From the NCBI GenBank assembly GCA_947497905.1, contig CANMIH010000016.1:33018-97017 (forward strand): a DNA stretch of 64,000 nt, in the 5' to 3' direction. Below the pieces are notes generated by a model. That model made no database searches. It was given only the letters and a program-made list of their open reading frames with translations, and was not told the DNA's origin. Made by a program: the position numbers and the translations under genes. The stretch is from an uncultured Pelagimonas sp. Its GTDB lineage: Bacteria; Pseudomonadota; Alphaproteobacteria; Rhodobacterales; Rhodobacteraceae. This document shows positions 17,211 through 25,354 of this stretch, piece by piece (the stretch's first letter is position 1; the number at the start of each line of letters is the position of its first letter).

Positions 17211-19184
17211 TTGACGCATATGGCAGAGGGCGCAGAGGGTCTGCGCTCGGTCCCCGCGCTATTGCATCGCAACGCCACGGTCTATGCAGATCGTCCGGCG
17301 TATCGGGAAAAAGAATACGGTATCTGGCAGACCTGGAGCTGGTCAGAGGTCGCCGATGAGGTCGAGGCGCTTGCGCTTGGGTTGATGAACCTTGGTGTCA
17401 ATGAAGGCGACCATATCGCTATCATTGGCCGTAACCGCCCTTATCTTTACTGGTCGATGGTTGCGGCGCAGATGGCGGGGGCGGTTCCCGTTCCTCTGTA
17501 TCAAGACGCTGTAGCGGAAGAGATGGAATATGTTCTGTCGCATTGTGGTGCACGTTTTGTCATCGCGGCAGATCAGGAGCAGGTCGACAAGGTGATCGAT
17601 GTGCAGGAGCACCTGCATCAGTTCGAGCACATGATCTATGTCGACCCACGCGGCATGAGAAAATATGACCACCGTCGCCTGCATGAATTTAGCCATGTGC
17701 AGGCGCAGGGTCGCGCCGCCTATGACGAATTTATCGAAGATCTGAAAATCCGTCGCGAACGTCTGAATTATGACAGCACCTGCGTCATGCTCTACACCTC
17801 GGGCACCACGGGCAAACCCAAGGGTGTGGTTCTATCGAACCGCAATATTGTTGAATCCGCCAAGGCGAGTGCGGAATTCGATAATCTGACTGCGGGTGAA
17901 GAGATCCTTGCTTATCTTCCCATGGCTTGGGTCGGTGATTTTATCTTTTCGCTTGGTCAGGCTTATTGGACCGGATTCTGTGTGAACTGTCCTGAAAGTG
18001 CCGAAACGATGAAGACGGACCTGCGTGAAATCGCACCGTCTTACTACTTTGCACCGCCTGCCGTGTTCGAAGGTCAGCTGACCCAGATCATGATCCGTAT
18101 GGAAGATGCGAGCGACTTCAAAAAGAAGATGTTCCATTACTTTATGGATCACGCGCGCGAAGTTGGCCCCAAGCTCCTGGAGAAGAAATCGGTCGGCCTG
18201 ATGGACCGCCTGAAATACAAGCTGGGCGAGCTGATGGTCTATGGCCCGCTGAAAAATGCGCTGGGCTTCTCCAACGTGCGTGTCGGTTATACGGCCGGTG
18301 AAGCCATTGGCCCCGAGCTGTTTGATTTCTATCGCTCGCTCGGGATCAACCTGAAACAGCTCTATGGTCAGACCGAAGCCACTGTTTTCATCACCGCGCA
18401 GCCAGATGGTGAAGTGCGCTCTGACACCGTTGGGGTGCCAAGCCCCGGTGTGGAAGTGCGCATCGCTGACAATGGTGAGGTGTTCTATCGCTCGCCGGGC
18501 GTGTTTGTTGAATATTACAACAACCCGGATTCGACGGCGGATACCAAAGATGCAGAGGGCTGGGTCGCGACCGGGGATGCCGGTTTCTTCGATAAATCCA
18601 ACGGCCATCTGCGCATCATCGACCGGATCAAAGATGTTGGCAAAATGTCAGACGGCGGCATGTTCGCGCCCAAGTATGTCGAGAACAAGCTGAAGTTTTA
18701 CCCCAACATTCTTGAAGTGGTGGTGTTTGGCGCAGGGAAAGATCGCTGTACGGCTTTTGTGAATATTGACCTGACCGCTGTGGGCAACTGGGCGGAGCGC
18801 AACAACATTGCCTATGCCTCCTATCAGGAATTGGCCGGGCATCCGGAAGTTCTGGATACCATCCAAAGTCACATCGAAGAGACCAACAAATCGATTGCGC
18901 AGGATGAGATGTTGTCCGGGTGTCAGATCCACCGTTTCCTCGTGCTGCACAAAGAACTGGATGCGGATGACGGCGAGTTGACCCGGACCAAGAAGGTCCG
19001 CCGCAAGATCATTGGCGAGAAATTCGCCGATCTGGTGGGCGCCCTCTATGACGGGTCAGACAGCATCTACACCGAAACCGAGGTCACCTATGAGGATGGC
19101 CGCAAGGGTAAGATCACGGCAACGCTGGAAATTCGCGATGCCAAAATCGCTCCGGTCGCCGCAAGCAAGATCGCAGCGGAATGA
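17211..19184 (+). CDS. AMP-dependent acyl-CoA synthetase (long-chain type)
   Basis: A 657-residue adenylate-forming ligase like FadD15 long-chain acyl-CoA synthetases. The start is taken as TTG at 17211 because AGGA lies 6 bp upstream; the ATG at 17220 is too far from it. Core motifs are intact: the P-loop in YTSGTTGKPKGVV (about residue 200), LYGQTEATVF (about 385), TGDAGFF (about 455) and IIDRIKDVGKMSDGG (about 475). It should activate a carboxylic acid with CoA in the cytoplasm. It opens a same-strand cluster with a five-component importer, suggesting it traps the imported acid as a CoA ester; the acid is unknown. Confidence 0.9.
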   Translation: MTHMAEGAEGLRSVPALLHRNATVYADRPAYREKEYGIWQTWSWSEVADEVEALALGLMNLGVNEGDHIAIIGRNRPYLYWSMVAAQMAGAVPVPLYQDAVAEEMEYVLSHCGARFVIAADQEQVDKVIDVQEHLHQFEHMIYVDPRGMRKYDHRRLHEFSHVQAQGRAAYDEFIEDLKIRRERLNYDSTCVMLYTSGTTGKPKGVVLSNRNIVESAKASAEFDNLTAGEEILAYLPMAWVGDFIFSLGQAYWTGFCVNCPESAETMKTDLREIAPSYYFAPPAVFEGQLTQIMIRMEDASDFKKKMFHYFMDHAREVGPKLLEKKSVGLMDRLKYKLGELMVYGPLKNALGFSNVRVGYTAGEAIGPELFDFYRSLGINLKQLYGQTEATVFITAQPDGEVRSDTVGVPSPGVEVRIADNGEVFYRSPGVFVEYYNNPDSTADTKDAEGWVATGDAGFFDKSNGHLRIIDRIKDVGKMSDGGMFAPKYVENKLKFYPNILEVVVFGAGKDRCTAFVNIDLTAVGNWAERNNIAYASYQELAGHPEVLDTIQSHIEETNKSIAQDEMLSGCQIHRFLVLHKELDADDGELTRTKKVRRKIIGEKFADLVGALYDGSDSIYTETEVTYEDGRKGKITATLEIRDAKIAPVAASKIAAE

Positions 19185-19254
19185 TGGGCCGCTTGTGCTG
19201 CGCACGTCGCCCCGCCCACCATCCCGCATTGGCCTTTGATGAGAAGAAAGTCGC

Positions 19255-20067
19255 ATGAAGGATACCGAAGGATACGTCACCGCCGACGGTCGCCAGATTG
19301 GTGGCCAGTTGATGGAATTGAAAAATATCACGCTGAAATTTGGCGGCGTGACTGCGATTTCGGACATTTCGTTCGACATCCATGAAGGTGAAATTCGCGC
19401 GATCATCGGCCCGAACGGGGCCGGGAAATCGTCAATGCTCAACATCATTTCGGGGTTCTACACGCCGACTGAAGGTGAGCTTTGGTACAAGGGTGCAAAA
19501 CGCCCGCCGATGAAGCCCTTTGAAGTGGCCCGCATGGGCGTGGCCCGGACCTTCCAGAACATTGCGTTGTTCGAGGGGATGACGGTGCTCGACAACGTCA
19601 TGACCGGTCGCTTGACCCATATGAATGCCGGCATTGGCGCGCAGGCCCTGTGGTGGGGCAAAGCCCGCGACGAGGAGATGGAGAACCGCGAAAAGGTCGA
19701 ACGTGTGATCGACTTTCTCGAAATCCAGAACATCCGCAAAACACCTGTTGGCCGTCTGCCGTATGGTTTGAAGAAACGGGTTGAACTGGCGCGGGCGCTG
19801 GCCGCAGAACCGTCCATCCTTTTGTTGGATGAACCTATGGCGGGCATGAACGTCGAGGAAAAAGAGGACATGTCCCGCTTTATTCTCGATGTGAACGACG
19901 AATTTGGCACCACCATCTGTTTGATCGAACACGACATGGGCGTGGTTATGGATCTCTCGGATCGTGTGGTGGTGATGGATTACGGCAAAAAGATCGGGGA
20001 TGGGCCGCCAGATGAGGTGCGCAACAATCAGGACGTGATCGACGCCTATCTTGGCGTGCCGCATTGA
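19255..20067 (+). CDS. branched-chain-type ABC transporter ATP-binding protein (LivG-like)
   Basis: A 270-residue ABC ATPase. Walker A GPNGAGKS lies about residue 47, the Q-loop in ARTFQNIALFEGMT, a degenerate signature LPYGLKKRVELARAL (LivG proteins usually have LSYGxQR), Walker B ILLLDEPMAGM and the switch His in CLIEHDMGVVM. The N-terminal 20 residues precede the ABC domain. It powers import with the LivF-like subunit at 24025. The next gene, the LivH-like permease, begins 10 bp after its stop, behind a G-rich ribosome site. Confidence 0.93.
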   Translation: MKDTEGYVTADGRQIGGQLMELKNITLKFGGVTAISDISFDIHEGEIRAIIGPNGAGKSSMLNIISGFYTPTEGELWYKGAKRPPMKPFEVARMGVARTFQNIALFEGMTVLDNVMTGRLTHMNAGIGAQALWWGKARDEEMENREKVERVIDFLEIQNIRKTPVGRLPYGLKKRVELARALAAEPSILLLDEPMAGMNVEEKEDMSRFILDVNDEFGTTICLIEHDMGVVMDLSDRVVVMDYGKKIGDGPPDEVRNNQDVIDAYLGVPH

Positions 20068-20077
20068 GGGGGCAGAG

Positions 20078-21031
20078 ATGCTGAAAGACATTTTCGTTAC
20101 GCCGTTTGCCGATATGGTGGCGGCCCCAGACTTCCTGCTGCAGGTGCTGTGGGAAGGGCTGGTATCGGGCATCCTCTATGCGTTGATTGCGCTTGGGTTT
20201 GTTCTGATTTTCCGGTCGAGCCGGATTTTCAACTTTGCTCAGGGCATCATGGTGGTGTTCGCGGCGCTGACGCTGGTGGGACTGCATAGCTTTGGCATCC
20301 CCGCCTGGATTGCCGTCGTGCTGACCTTGGGTGTCATGTACGTTCTGGCCATGTCGATCGAACGGGTGGTTCTGCGCCCGCTTGTGGGTCAGCCGGACAT
20401 CATCCTGTTCATGGCAACCATCGGGATCACCTTGTTCCTGATTGGTGGCGGTGAGATCATCTTTGGTGGTGAAAACAAAGTGATGATCACCGAAGAGCTG
20501 GGCATTCCAACCGGAGACAGTGTTCTTGAGCCTTGGGGCGGTCTGCTGATCCTCCAGCACCTCGACATCACCGTGGTTGTTGTGGCGGCGGCTCTGGTGG
20601 CTGTGTTGTTGGCCTTCCTGAATTACACCCAGATGGGGCGGGCGATCCGCGCCCTGGGAGATGATCACCAGGCGGCGCTGTCGGTGGGGATCTCACTTCA
20701 GACCGTGTGGGTTCTGGTGTGGTTCATCGCTGGTATCATCGCACTTGTGACCGGGATTGCCTGGGGTGCGCGGGCCGGTGTGAGCTTTGCACTTGAAGTT
20801 ATCGCCTACAAAGCCCTGCCTGTTCTCATGCTGGGTGGTCTGGAAAGCATCACCGGCGCGATTATCGGCGGGTTGATGATTGGTCTGCTCGAGAAACTCT
20901 TTGAGATCTACTGGGGTCAGCCTCTGATGGGCGGCAACACAGAAACCTGGTTTGCCTTTGTGCTTGCTCTAATTGTGCTGCTCTTCCGTCCGCAGGGTCT
21001 GTTTGGCGAAAAGATCATCGAACGGGTCTAG
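20078..21031 (+). CDS. branched-chain-type ABC transporter permease (LivH-like)
   Basis: A 317-residue inner-membrane permease of the LivH family. The ATG at 20078 follows GAGGGGGCAGAG; the overlapping longer frame from 20051 is not needed. Landmarks are LVSGILYALIALGFVLIFRS, FNFAQGIMVVFAALT (the conserved N-F-A-x-G-x), and MGRAIRALGDDHQAALSVGI, the coupling helix. About eight to nine membrane helices are evident. It makes the channel with the LivM-like permease at 21463. Confidence 0.94.
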   Translation: MLKDIFVTPFADMVAAPDFLLQVLWEGLVSGILYALIALGFVLIFRSSRIFNFAQGIMVVFAALTLVGLHSFGIPAWIAVVLTLGVMYVLAMSIERVVLRPLVGQPDIILFMATIGITLFLIGGGEIIFGGENKVMITEELGIPTGDSVLEPWGGLLILQHLDITVVVVAAALVAVLLAFLNYTQMGRAIRALGDDHQAALSVGISLQTVWVLVWFIAGIIALVTGIAWGARAGVSFALEVIAYKALPVLMLGGLESITGAIIGGLMIGLLEKLFEIYWGQPLMGGNTETWFAFVLALIVLLFRPQGLFGEKIIERV

Positions 21032-21075
21032 CGCAGCGCGGTGCGCGCTGGGCAGGATCCCACTTCAAACGAACG

Positions 21076-21099
21076 GGTAAGGGGGGAGCCCTCCTTACC
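21076..21099 (+). other. hairpin between the LivH-like gene and the small membrane protein gene
   Basis: GGTAAGG (21076-21082) pairs with CCTTACC (21093-21099), with GGG/CCC able to extend the stem across a bulge. No U-run follows, so it probably tunes mRNA stability or translation within the operon. Confidence 0.4.
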
Positions 21100-21123
21100 A
21101 GCCACCACAACGGGTAGCTGAAC

Positions 21124-21357
21124 ATGGCAAAGCTGATTGCACTTTTGAACGTCGTCGCCTGGTCCGGGTTTTGGGCCTTTGGCTATCTCGCTCTGAGTGC
21201 GGACGCCGCAGATGCCGCACATATGACAACCGCCCTTATCCTGGCCGCCGTGGGTGCGGCTCTTGGGATCTGGGCCTGGTTCTGGCTGGTGCGACATTCA
21301 GAAGCCACGGGATACGCCAAACCCGCCAACCGGGTGATCCAGACCGAGGAAACCTGA
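21124..21357 (+). CDS. small two-helix membrane protein inside the transporter cluster
   Basis: A 77-residue protein with two predicted membrane helices: LIALLNVVAWSGFWAFGYLA (about 4-23) and ALILAAVGAALGIWAWFWLV (about 37-56), then a polar tail ending RVIQTEET. I recognise no named family. It sits between the two permease genes in the same orientation, so it is almost surely co-expressed with the importer and may be an accessory membrane subunit. Flanking hairpins suggest separately tuned expression. Confidence 0.75.
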   Translation: MAKLIALLNVVAWSGFWAFGYLALSADAADAAHMTTALILAAVGAALGIWAWFWLVRHSEATGYAKPANRVIQTEET

Positions 21358-21462
21358 GGGTGGTTTGAAGAACAAGAGACCGCAGCGGCGGTCATGGCGC
21401 GGGCCTCGCGCCGCTGACAGGGACTGGGGTTTACGCCCCGAAAACAAGAACGAGACAGACGG

Positions 21463-22539
21463 ATGCTCTATAGAACCGCAGGACAGTTCAAGACGTCGTA
21501 TCAGGCCGATCAGGCGCTGTTTCCAGTGCGCCAGGATGCGGTGCTTCTGGCGGTGATCTTGGCATTTGCTTATGTGATTTTCCCGCTGACCGCGTCGGAA
21601 TTCACCTTTCAGACGCTGCTGATCCCCATTCTGATTTATTCGCTGGCCGCTTTGGGCCTGAACATTCTGACCGGGTTTGCCGGCCAGCTGAGCCTCGGAA
21701 CCGCCGCCTTTATGGGGGTTGGGGCTTATGCTTGCTATAAGATGATCACGCTCATGCCCTGGATGAACCCGATCCTCGCGATCTTGTTCTCGGGTGTATT
21801 CAGCGCCGGTGTGGGTGTGGCCTTTGGTATCCCGAGCCTGCGCATCAAAGGGTTCTATTTGGCGATTGCCACATTGGCCGCGCAGTTCTTCCTGGTTTGG
21901 CTCTTTGAGAAATGGGCCTGGCTCTATAACTACAACGCCTCGGGCGCGATCCAGGTGCCGAACCTTGATATCTTTGGGATCTATGTTGCGGGTCCGCTCG
22001 CAAGCTCGATCACCCAGTACTATGTTGTTTTGGGTATTGTGACGCTTTTGACTGTGATCTGTATCAACCTAACACGCGGCAATCTGGGTCGGACCTGGAA
22101 AGCGACGCGGGACATGGACATCGCGGCTGAGCTGATTGGCATCAACCTGATGAAATCCAAACTAACCGCATTTGCCGTAAGCTCTTACATTGTCGGTGTG
22201 GCGGGTGCGTTGTTTGTCTTCATGTGGCGCGGTGCAGCTGAGCCGAACCTGTTCGACATCCCTCTGAGTTTTCAGATCCTGTTCATTGCGATCATTGGTG
22301 GCCTGGGCTCGGTCATGGGCAACTATCTTGGCGCGATCTTGATTGTGGGTCTGCCTGTGTTGCTGAACCTTGTACCAGAAACCCTTGGTATTCCGATTAA
22401 ATCCGCTACCGTAGAACATCTGAACATTATGATCGTTGGATCATTGATTGTGTTCTTCCTAATTGTGGAACCGCATGGGTTGGCCCAGCTGTGGCGCCTC
22501 ATTCGCGAGAAACTGATTATCTGGCCCTTCCCGCACTAA
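21463..22539 (+). CDS. branched-chain-type ABC transporter permease (LivM-like)
   Basis: A 358-residue permease of the LivM family. The family core is visible as LGLNILTGFAGQLSLGTAAFMGVGAY (about 65-90 in segments), PSLRIKGFYLAIATLAAQFF and the coupling segment TWKATRDMDIAAELIGINLM. Nine to ten membrane helices are likely. About 100 bp separate it from the small membrane protein gene, and that gap holds GC-rich hairpin-forming sequence. The binding-protein gene follows 77 bp later. Confidence 0.94.
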   Translation: MLYRTAGQFKTSYQADQALFPVRQDAVLLAVILAFAYVIFPLTASEFTFQTLLIPILIYSLAALGLNILTGFAGQLSLGTAAFMGVGAYACYKMITLMPWMNPILAILFSGVFSAGVGVAFGIPSLRIKGFYLAIATLAAQFFLVWLFEKWAWLYNYNASGAIQVPNLDIFGIYVAGPLASSITQYYVVLGIVTLLTVICINLTRGNLGRTWKATRDMDIAAELIGINLMKSKLTAFAVSSYIVGVAGALFVFMWRGAAEPNLFDIPLSFQILFIAIIGGLGSVMGNYLGAILIVGLPVLLNLVPETLGIPIKSATVEHLNIMIVGSLIVFFLIVEPHGLAQLWRLIREKLIIWPFPH

Positions 22540-22616
22540 GTGGGGGCGGCCCAACAAGACCAAAAACGAAACAATATCCAACAGAGCTAAGTCCGTTATT
22601 CATGGGAGGAGAAAAC

Positions 22617-23909
22617 ATGAAGAACTTTGCCAAACTGGCCGCTGCTGCGGCTGTGGCTTCCATCACAGCAGGTGCTGCGCTGGCTGAGGGTCTCTATACC
22701 CCGAACCTCGCCTATCGCACGGGTCCCTTTGCGGCCACAGGTATCCCGCTGATGAACGGTCAGAAAGACTATATCGAAATGCTGAACGCCCGTGACGGTG
22801 GTGTTGGCGGCGTTAAGATCGAGTTCGAAGAATGTGAAACCGGCTATTCGACCCAGAAAGGTGTTGAATGCTACGAAAAGACCAAAGGTGAGGCGATTGT
22901 AACCCAGCCTTGGTCGACCGGCATCACGCTGCAGGTTCTGCCGAAAACCAACGTAGACATGATCCCAATCCTCGCACCGGGTTATGGTTTCTCGCCAATG
23001 ATGGACGGGAAAACCTTCCAGTGGGCGTTTAACGTACCATCGGGCTATTGGGATGGCGCGTCGATGATCCTGCAGTATCTGCAGGGCCAGGGTGACCTGA
23101 AAGGCAAGAAAATCGCCTTCCTCCACCTCGACCACCCCTACGGCAAAGAGCCGTTGCCGCTGCTTGAAGCCAATGCGGACACCATGGGCTATGAGCTTCT
23201 GCCGATCCCCGTGGGTCTGAAAGAAATGCAGAACCAGTCGGCACAGTGGCTGCAAATCCGCCGCGCACGTCCTGACTATGTTGTGATGTGGGGCTGGGGC
23301 GCGATGAACGCCGGTGCGATCACCGAAGCTGTGAAAACCAAGTACCCGATGGAAAACATGATCGGTGTTTGGTGGTCGGGCCACGATGCGGACCTGCGTC
23401 TGGTTGGCGACAAGGGTAAAGGCTACAAGTCGATTTCCTGGTCGTTCCCTGAGCTTGAATCGCAGGCCATGGCAGACATCAAGAAACACGTTGTCGACAC
23501 CGGCAAAACCCTGTCGAACGAAGAAGAAATGCAGGGTGTTTTCTACGGCCGTGGTGTTGTGATGTCGATGATCCTCGCGGAAGGCATCAAGGTTGCACAG
23601 GAAAAATATGGCGTGGGTGAAATCAACGCAGAACAGCTGCGTTGGGGTCTTGAGAACCTGAACATCACCGAAGAGCGTCTGGCCGAGCTGGGTATGTCCG
23701 GCATGGTTGCACCGTTCTCGACCTCCTGCTCGAACCACACCGGACACTCGGGCGGTTGGATGCTGGAGTGGGATGGCACCAAGTTTGTCAAAGTGTCGGA
23801 CCACCTGTCGCCAGACACCTCGGGCTATGCGGATCTCGCGGCTACCAAAGCGGCGGAGTATGCCGAGGCGAATGCACCCTGGCCTGTGAATGACAGCTGC
23901 GGCGGCTAA
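22617..23909 (+). CDS. branched-chain-type ABC transporter substrate-binding protein
   Basis: A 430-residue periplasmic binding protein of the LivK-like (Peripla_BP_6) family. The ATG at 22617 has GGGAGGAG just upstream and gives a clean Sec signal, MKNFAKLAAAAAVASITAG, cut near ALA-EG. The mature protein begins LYTPNLAYRTGPFAATGIPL. Conserved features include YIEMLNARDGGVGG and several Cys (EECETG, GVECYE, TSCSNHT, NDSCGG) that may form disulfides. It is longer than amino-acid-binding LivK and resembles paralogues that bind aromatic or other carboxylates. The ligand is unknown; flanking CoA ligases suggest a carboxylic acid. Confidence 0.92.
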   Translation: MKNFAKLAAAAAVASITAGAALAEGLYTPNLAYRTGPFAATGIPLMNGQKDYIEMLNARDGGVGGVKIEFEECETGYSTQKGVECYEKTKGEAIVTQPWSTGITLQVLPKTNVDMIPILAPGYGFSPMMDGKTFQWAFNVPSGYWDGASMILQYLQGQGDLKGKKIAFLHLDHPYGKEPLPLLEANADTMGYELLPIPVGLKEMQNQSAQWLQIRRARPDYVVMWGWGAMNAGAITEAVKTKYPMENMIGVWWSGHDADLRLVGDKGKGYKSISWSFPELESQAMADIKKHVVDTGKTLSNEEEMQGVFYGRGVVMSMILAEGIKVAQEKYGVGEINAEQLRWGLENLNITEERLAELGMSGMVAPFSTSCSNHTGHSGGWMLEWDGTKFVKVSDHLSPDTSGYADLAATKAAEYAEANAPWPVNDSCGG

Positions 23910-23920
23910 GCCGTGACTGA

Positions 23921-23949
23921 CCACCGGCGGCGCATGTTGTCGCCGGTGG
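23921..23949 (+). other. hairpin after the binding-protein gene
   Basis: A 9-bp perfect stem, CCACCGGCG (23921-23929) with CGCCGGTGG (23941-23949), 11 bp after the binding-protein stop and without a following U-run. It probably protects the 3' end of the binding-protein message, giving excess binding protein over the downstream LivF-like subunit. Confidence 0.5.
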
Positions 23950-24024
23950 GACCTTGAGTATTTGCAAAAAGAAGAAGCACAGAGGTGGGGCAACCCGACC
24001 CGTGCCCGAAACGAGACAACGCTT

Positions 24025-24849
24025 ATGCTGGATGCCGCTAAAACGGACGAGACCCTGCTAGAGGTCAACAACATCGAGGTGATCTACAATCACGTGATCC
24101 TCGTGCTGAAAGGTGTCAGCCTGCAGGTCAAAAAGGGTGGGATCACCGCGCTTTTGGGCGGCAACGGCGCCGGTAAAACCACCACGCTTAAGGCCATCTC
24201 CAACCTGCTGCACTCCGAGCGGGGCGAAGTGACCAAGGGCACCATCAACTACAAAGGTGAGGGGGTTCAGGATCTGGACCCGGCGGCTCTGGTGAAGCGC
24301 GGCGTAATTCAGGTGATGGAAGGCCGTCACTGTTTTGAACACCTGACTGTTGAAGAGAACCTGCTGACCGGGGCCTATACCCGGCGCGACGGCAAAGGCG
24401 CCATCGAGGCGGATCTGGAGATGGTGTACGACTATTTCCCGCGCCTGAAAGAGCGTCGCAAGAGCCAGGCAGGCTATACCTCGGGCGGCGAACAGCAGAT
24501 GTGCGCCATTGGTCGTGCGTTGATGTCGCGTCCGGAAACGATCTTGCTTGATGAGCCGAGCATGGGCCTTGCCCCACAGCTGGTTGAACAGATCTTTGAG
24601 ATTGTGAAATCGGTGAACGAAAAAGAAGGTGTGTCCTTCCTTCTGGCTGAACAGAACACTAACGTGGCGCTACGCTATGCGCATTTTGGCTATATTCTTG
24701 AGAATGGCCGCGTGGTTATGGACGGCCCAGCAGCTGAACTGCGTGAGAACCCGGATGTGAAGGAATTCTACCTTGGCGTTTCGGACGATGGCCGCAAGAG
24801 CTTCCGTGACGTGCGCAGCTATCGCCGCCGTAAGCGTTGGCTGGCGTAA
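24025..24849 (+). CDS. branched-chain-type ABC transporter ATP-binding protein (LivF-like)
   Basis: A 274-residue ABC ATPase starting MLDAAKTDETLLEVNNIEVI. Walker A GGNGAGKTT lies about residue 44, the signature is YTSGGEQQMCAIGRAL, Walker B ILLDEPSMGLAP and the switch segment LLAEQNTNVALR; the switch residue is Gln, as in other LivF proteins. The ribosome site of this start is weak, and a TTG at 23962 in frame is an alternative. The C-terminus is basic (SYRRRKRWLA). It completes the five-part importer begun at 19255. Confidence 0.92.
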   Translation: MLDAAKTDETLLEVNNIEVIYNHVILVLKGVSLQVKKGGITALLGGNGAGKTTTLKAISNLLHSERGEVTKGTINYKGEGVQDLDPAALVKRGVIQVMEGRHCFEHLTVEENLLTGAYTRRDGKGAIEADLEMVYDYFPRLKERRKSQAGYTSGGEQQMCAIGRALMSRPETILLDEPSMGLAPQLVEQIFEIVKSVNEKEGVSFLLAEQNTNVALRYAHFGYILENGRVVMDGPAAELRENPDVKEFYLGVSDDGRKSFRDVRSYRRRKRWLA

Positions 24850-24865
24850 AATAGGGAGAGCTCTG

Positions 24866-25249
24866 ATGATCCGTTCCATAGCCTTTATCAGCGCCTTGGT
24901 TTTTGCCGCGCCGCTTGCCGCCGAAGATCTGGTGGTGCGCGAGATTTTGCAGGAAAAACCCCTGTCCGGCTCTGACACCCAAGTGGTGATCGTCTCGAAG
25001 CTGACGCTGAGACCCGGCGGACGTATTCCGTTGCACACCCATCCCGGCGATGAACATGCCGTGATTGTTGTGGGGGGACTGGCCACTTTGCCAAACGGCA
25101 AAGAGATCAATTTTGCGCCGGGCACGCCGATGTTTTTTCCTGAAGGGTCGGTTCATGGCGGGGTCACCAACAGTGGTGAGACAGATCTGGAAGTGATGAC
25201 AACCCATATTGTGCGGGCCGACGAGCCGTTTCAGACGCCCGCTGAATAA
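24866..25249 (+). CDS. secreted cupin-domain protein
   Basis: A 127-residue protein with a Sec signal (MIRSIAFISALVFAAPLAA, cut before ED) and a single cupin barrel. The metal-site motif is RIPLHTHPGDEHAVIVVGG, with His-x-His and a downstream Glu, and the second motif FFPEGSVHGGVTNSGETDLE contains a His. A GGGAGAG ribosome site precedes the ATG. It lies 16 bp after the LivF-like gene, so it is probably part of the cluster and exported to the periplasm. Whether it binds a ligand or has enzyme activity cannot be told. Confidence 0.85.
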   Translation: MIRSIAFISALVFAAPLAAEDLVVREILQEKPLSGSDTQVVIVSKLTLRPGGRIPLHTHPGDEHAVIVVGGLATLPNGKEINFAPGTPMFFPEGSVHGGVTNSGETDLEVMTTHIVRADEPFQTPAE

Positions 25250-25354
25250 CGCGACATAGAACGACGACGCTGATGCGTCACCTGCCCCGGTGATTGGGGC
25301 AGGGTGGCCCCGGCTTGGGGTGCAACTGACAAACCCGCCGGTAGGGAGACACAA

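Noticed and set aside
22596..24074. Long minus-strand open frame opposite the substrate-binding protein gene (492 residues)
   Set aside because: His- and Arg-rich composition typical of antisense reading; the plus strand encodes a clear periplasmic binding protein.
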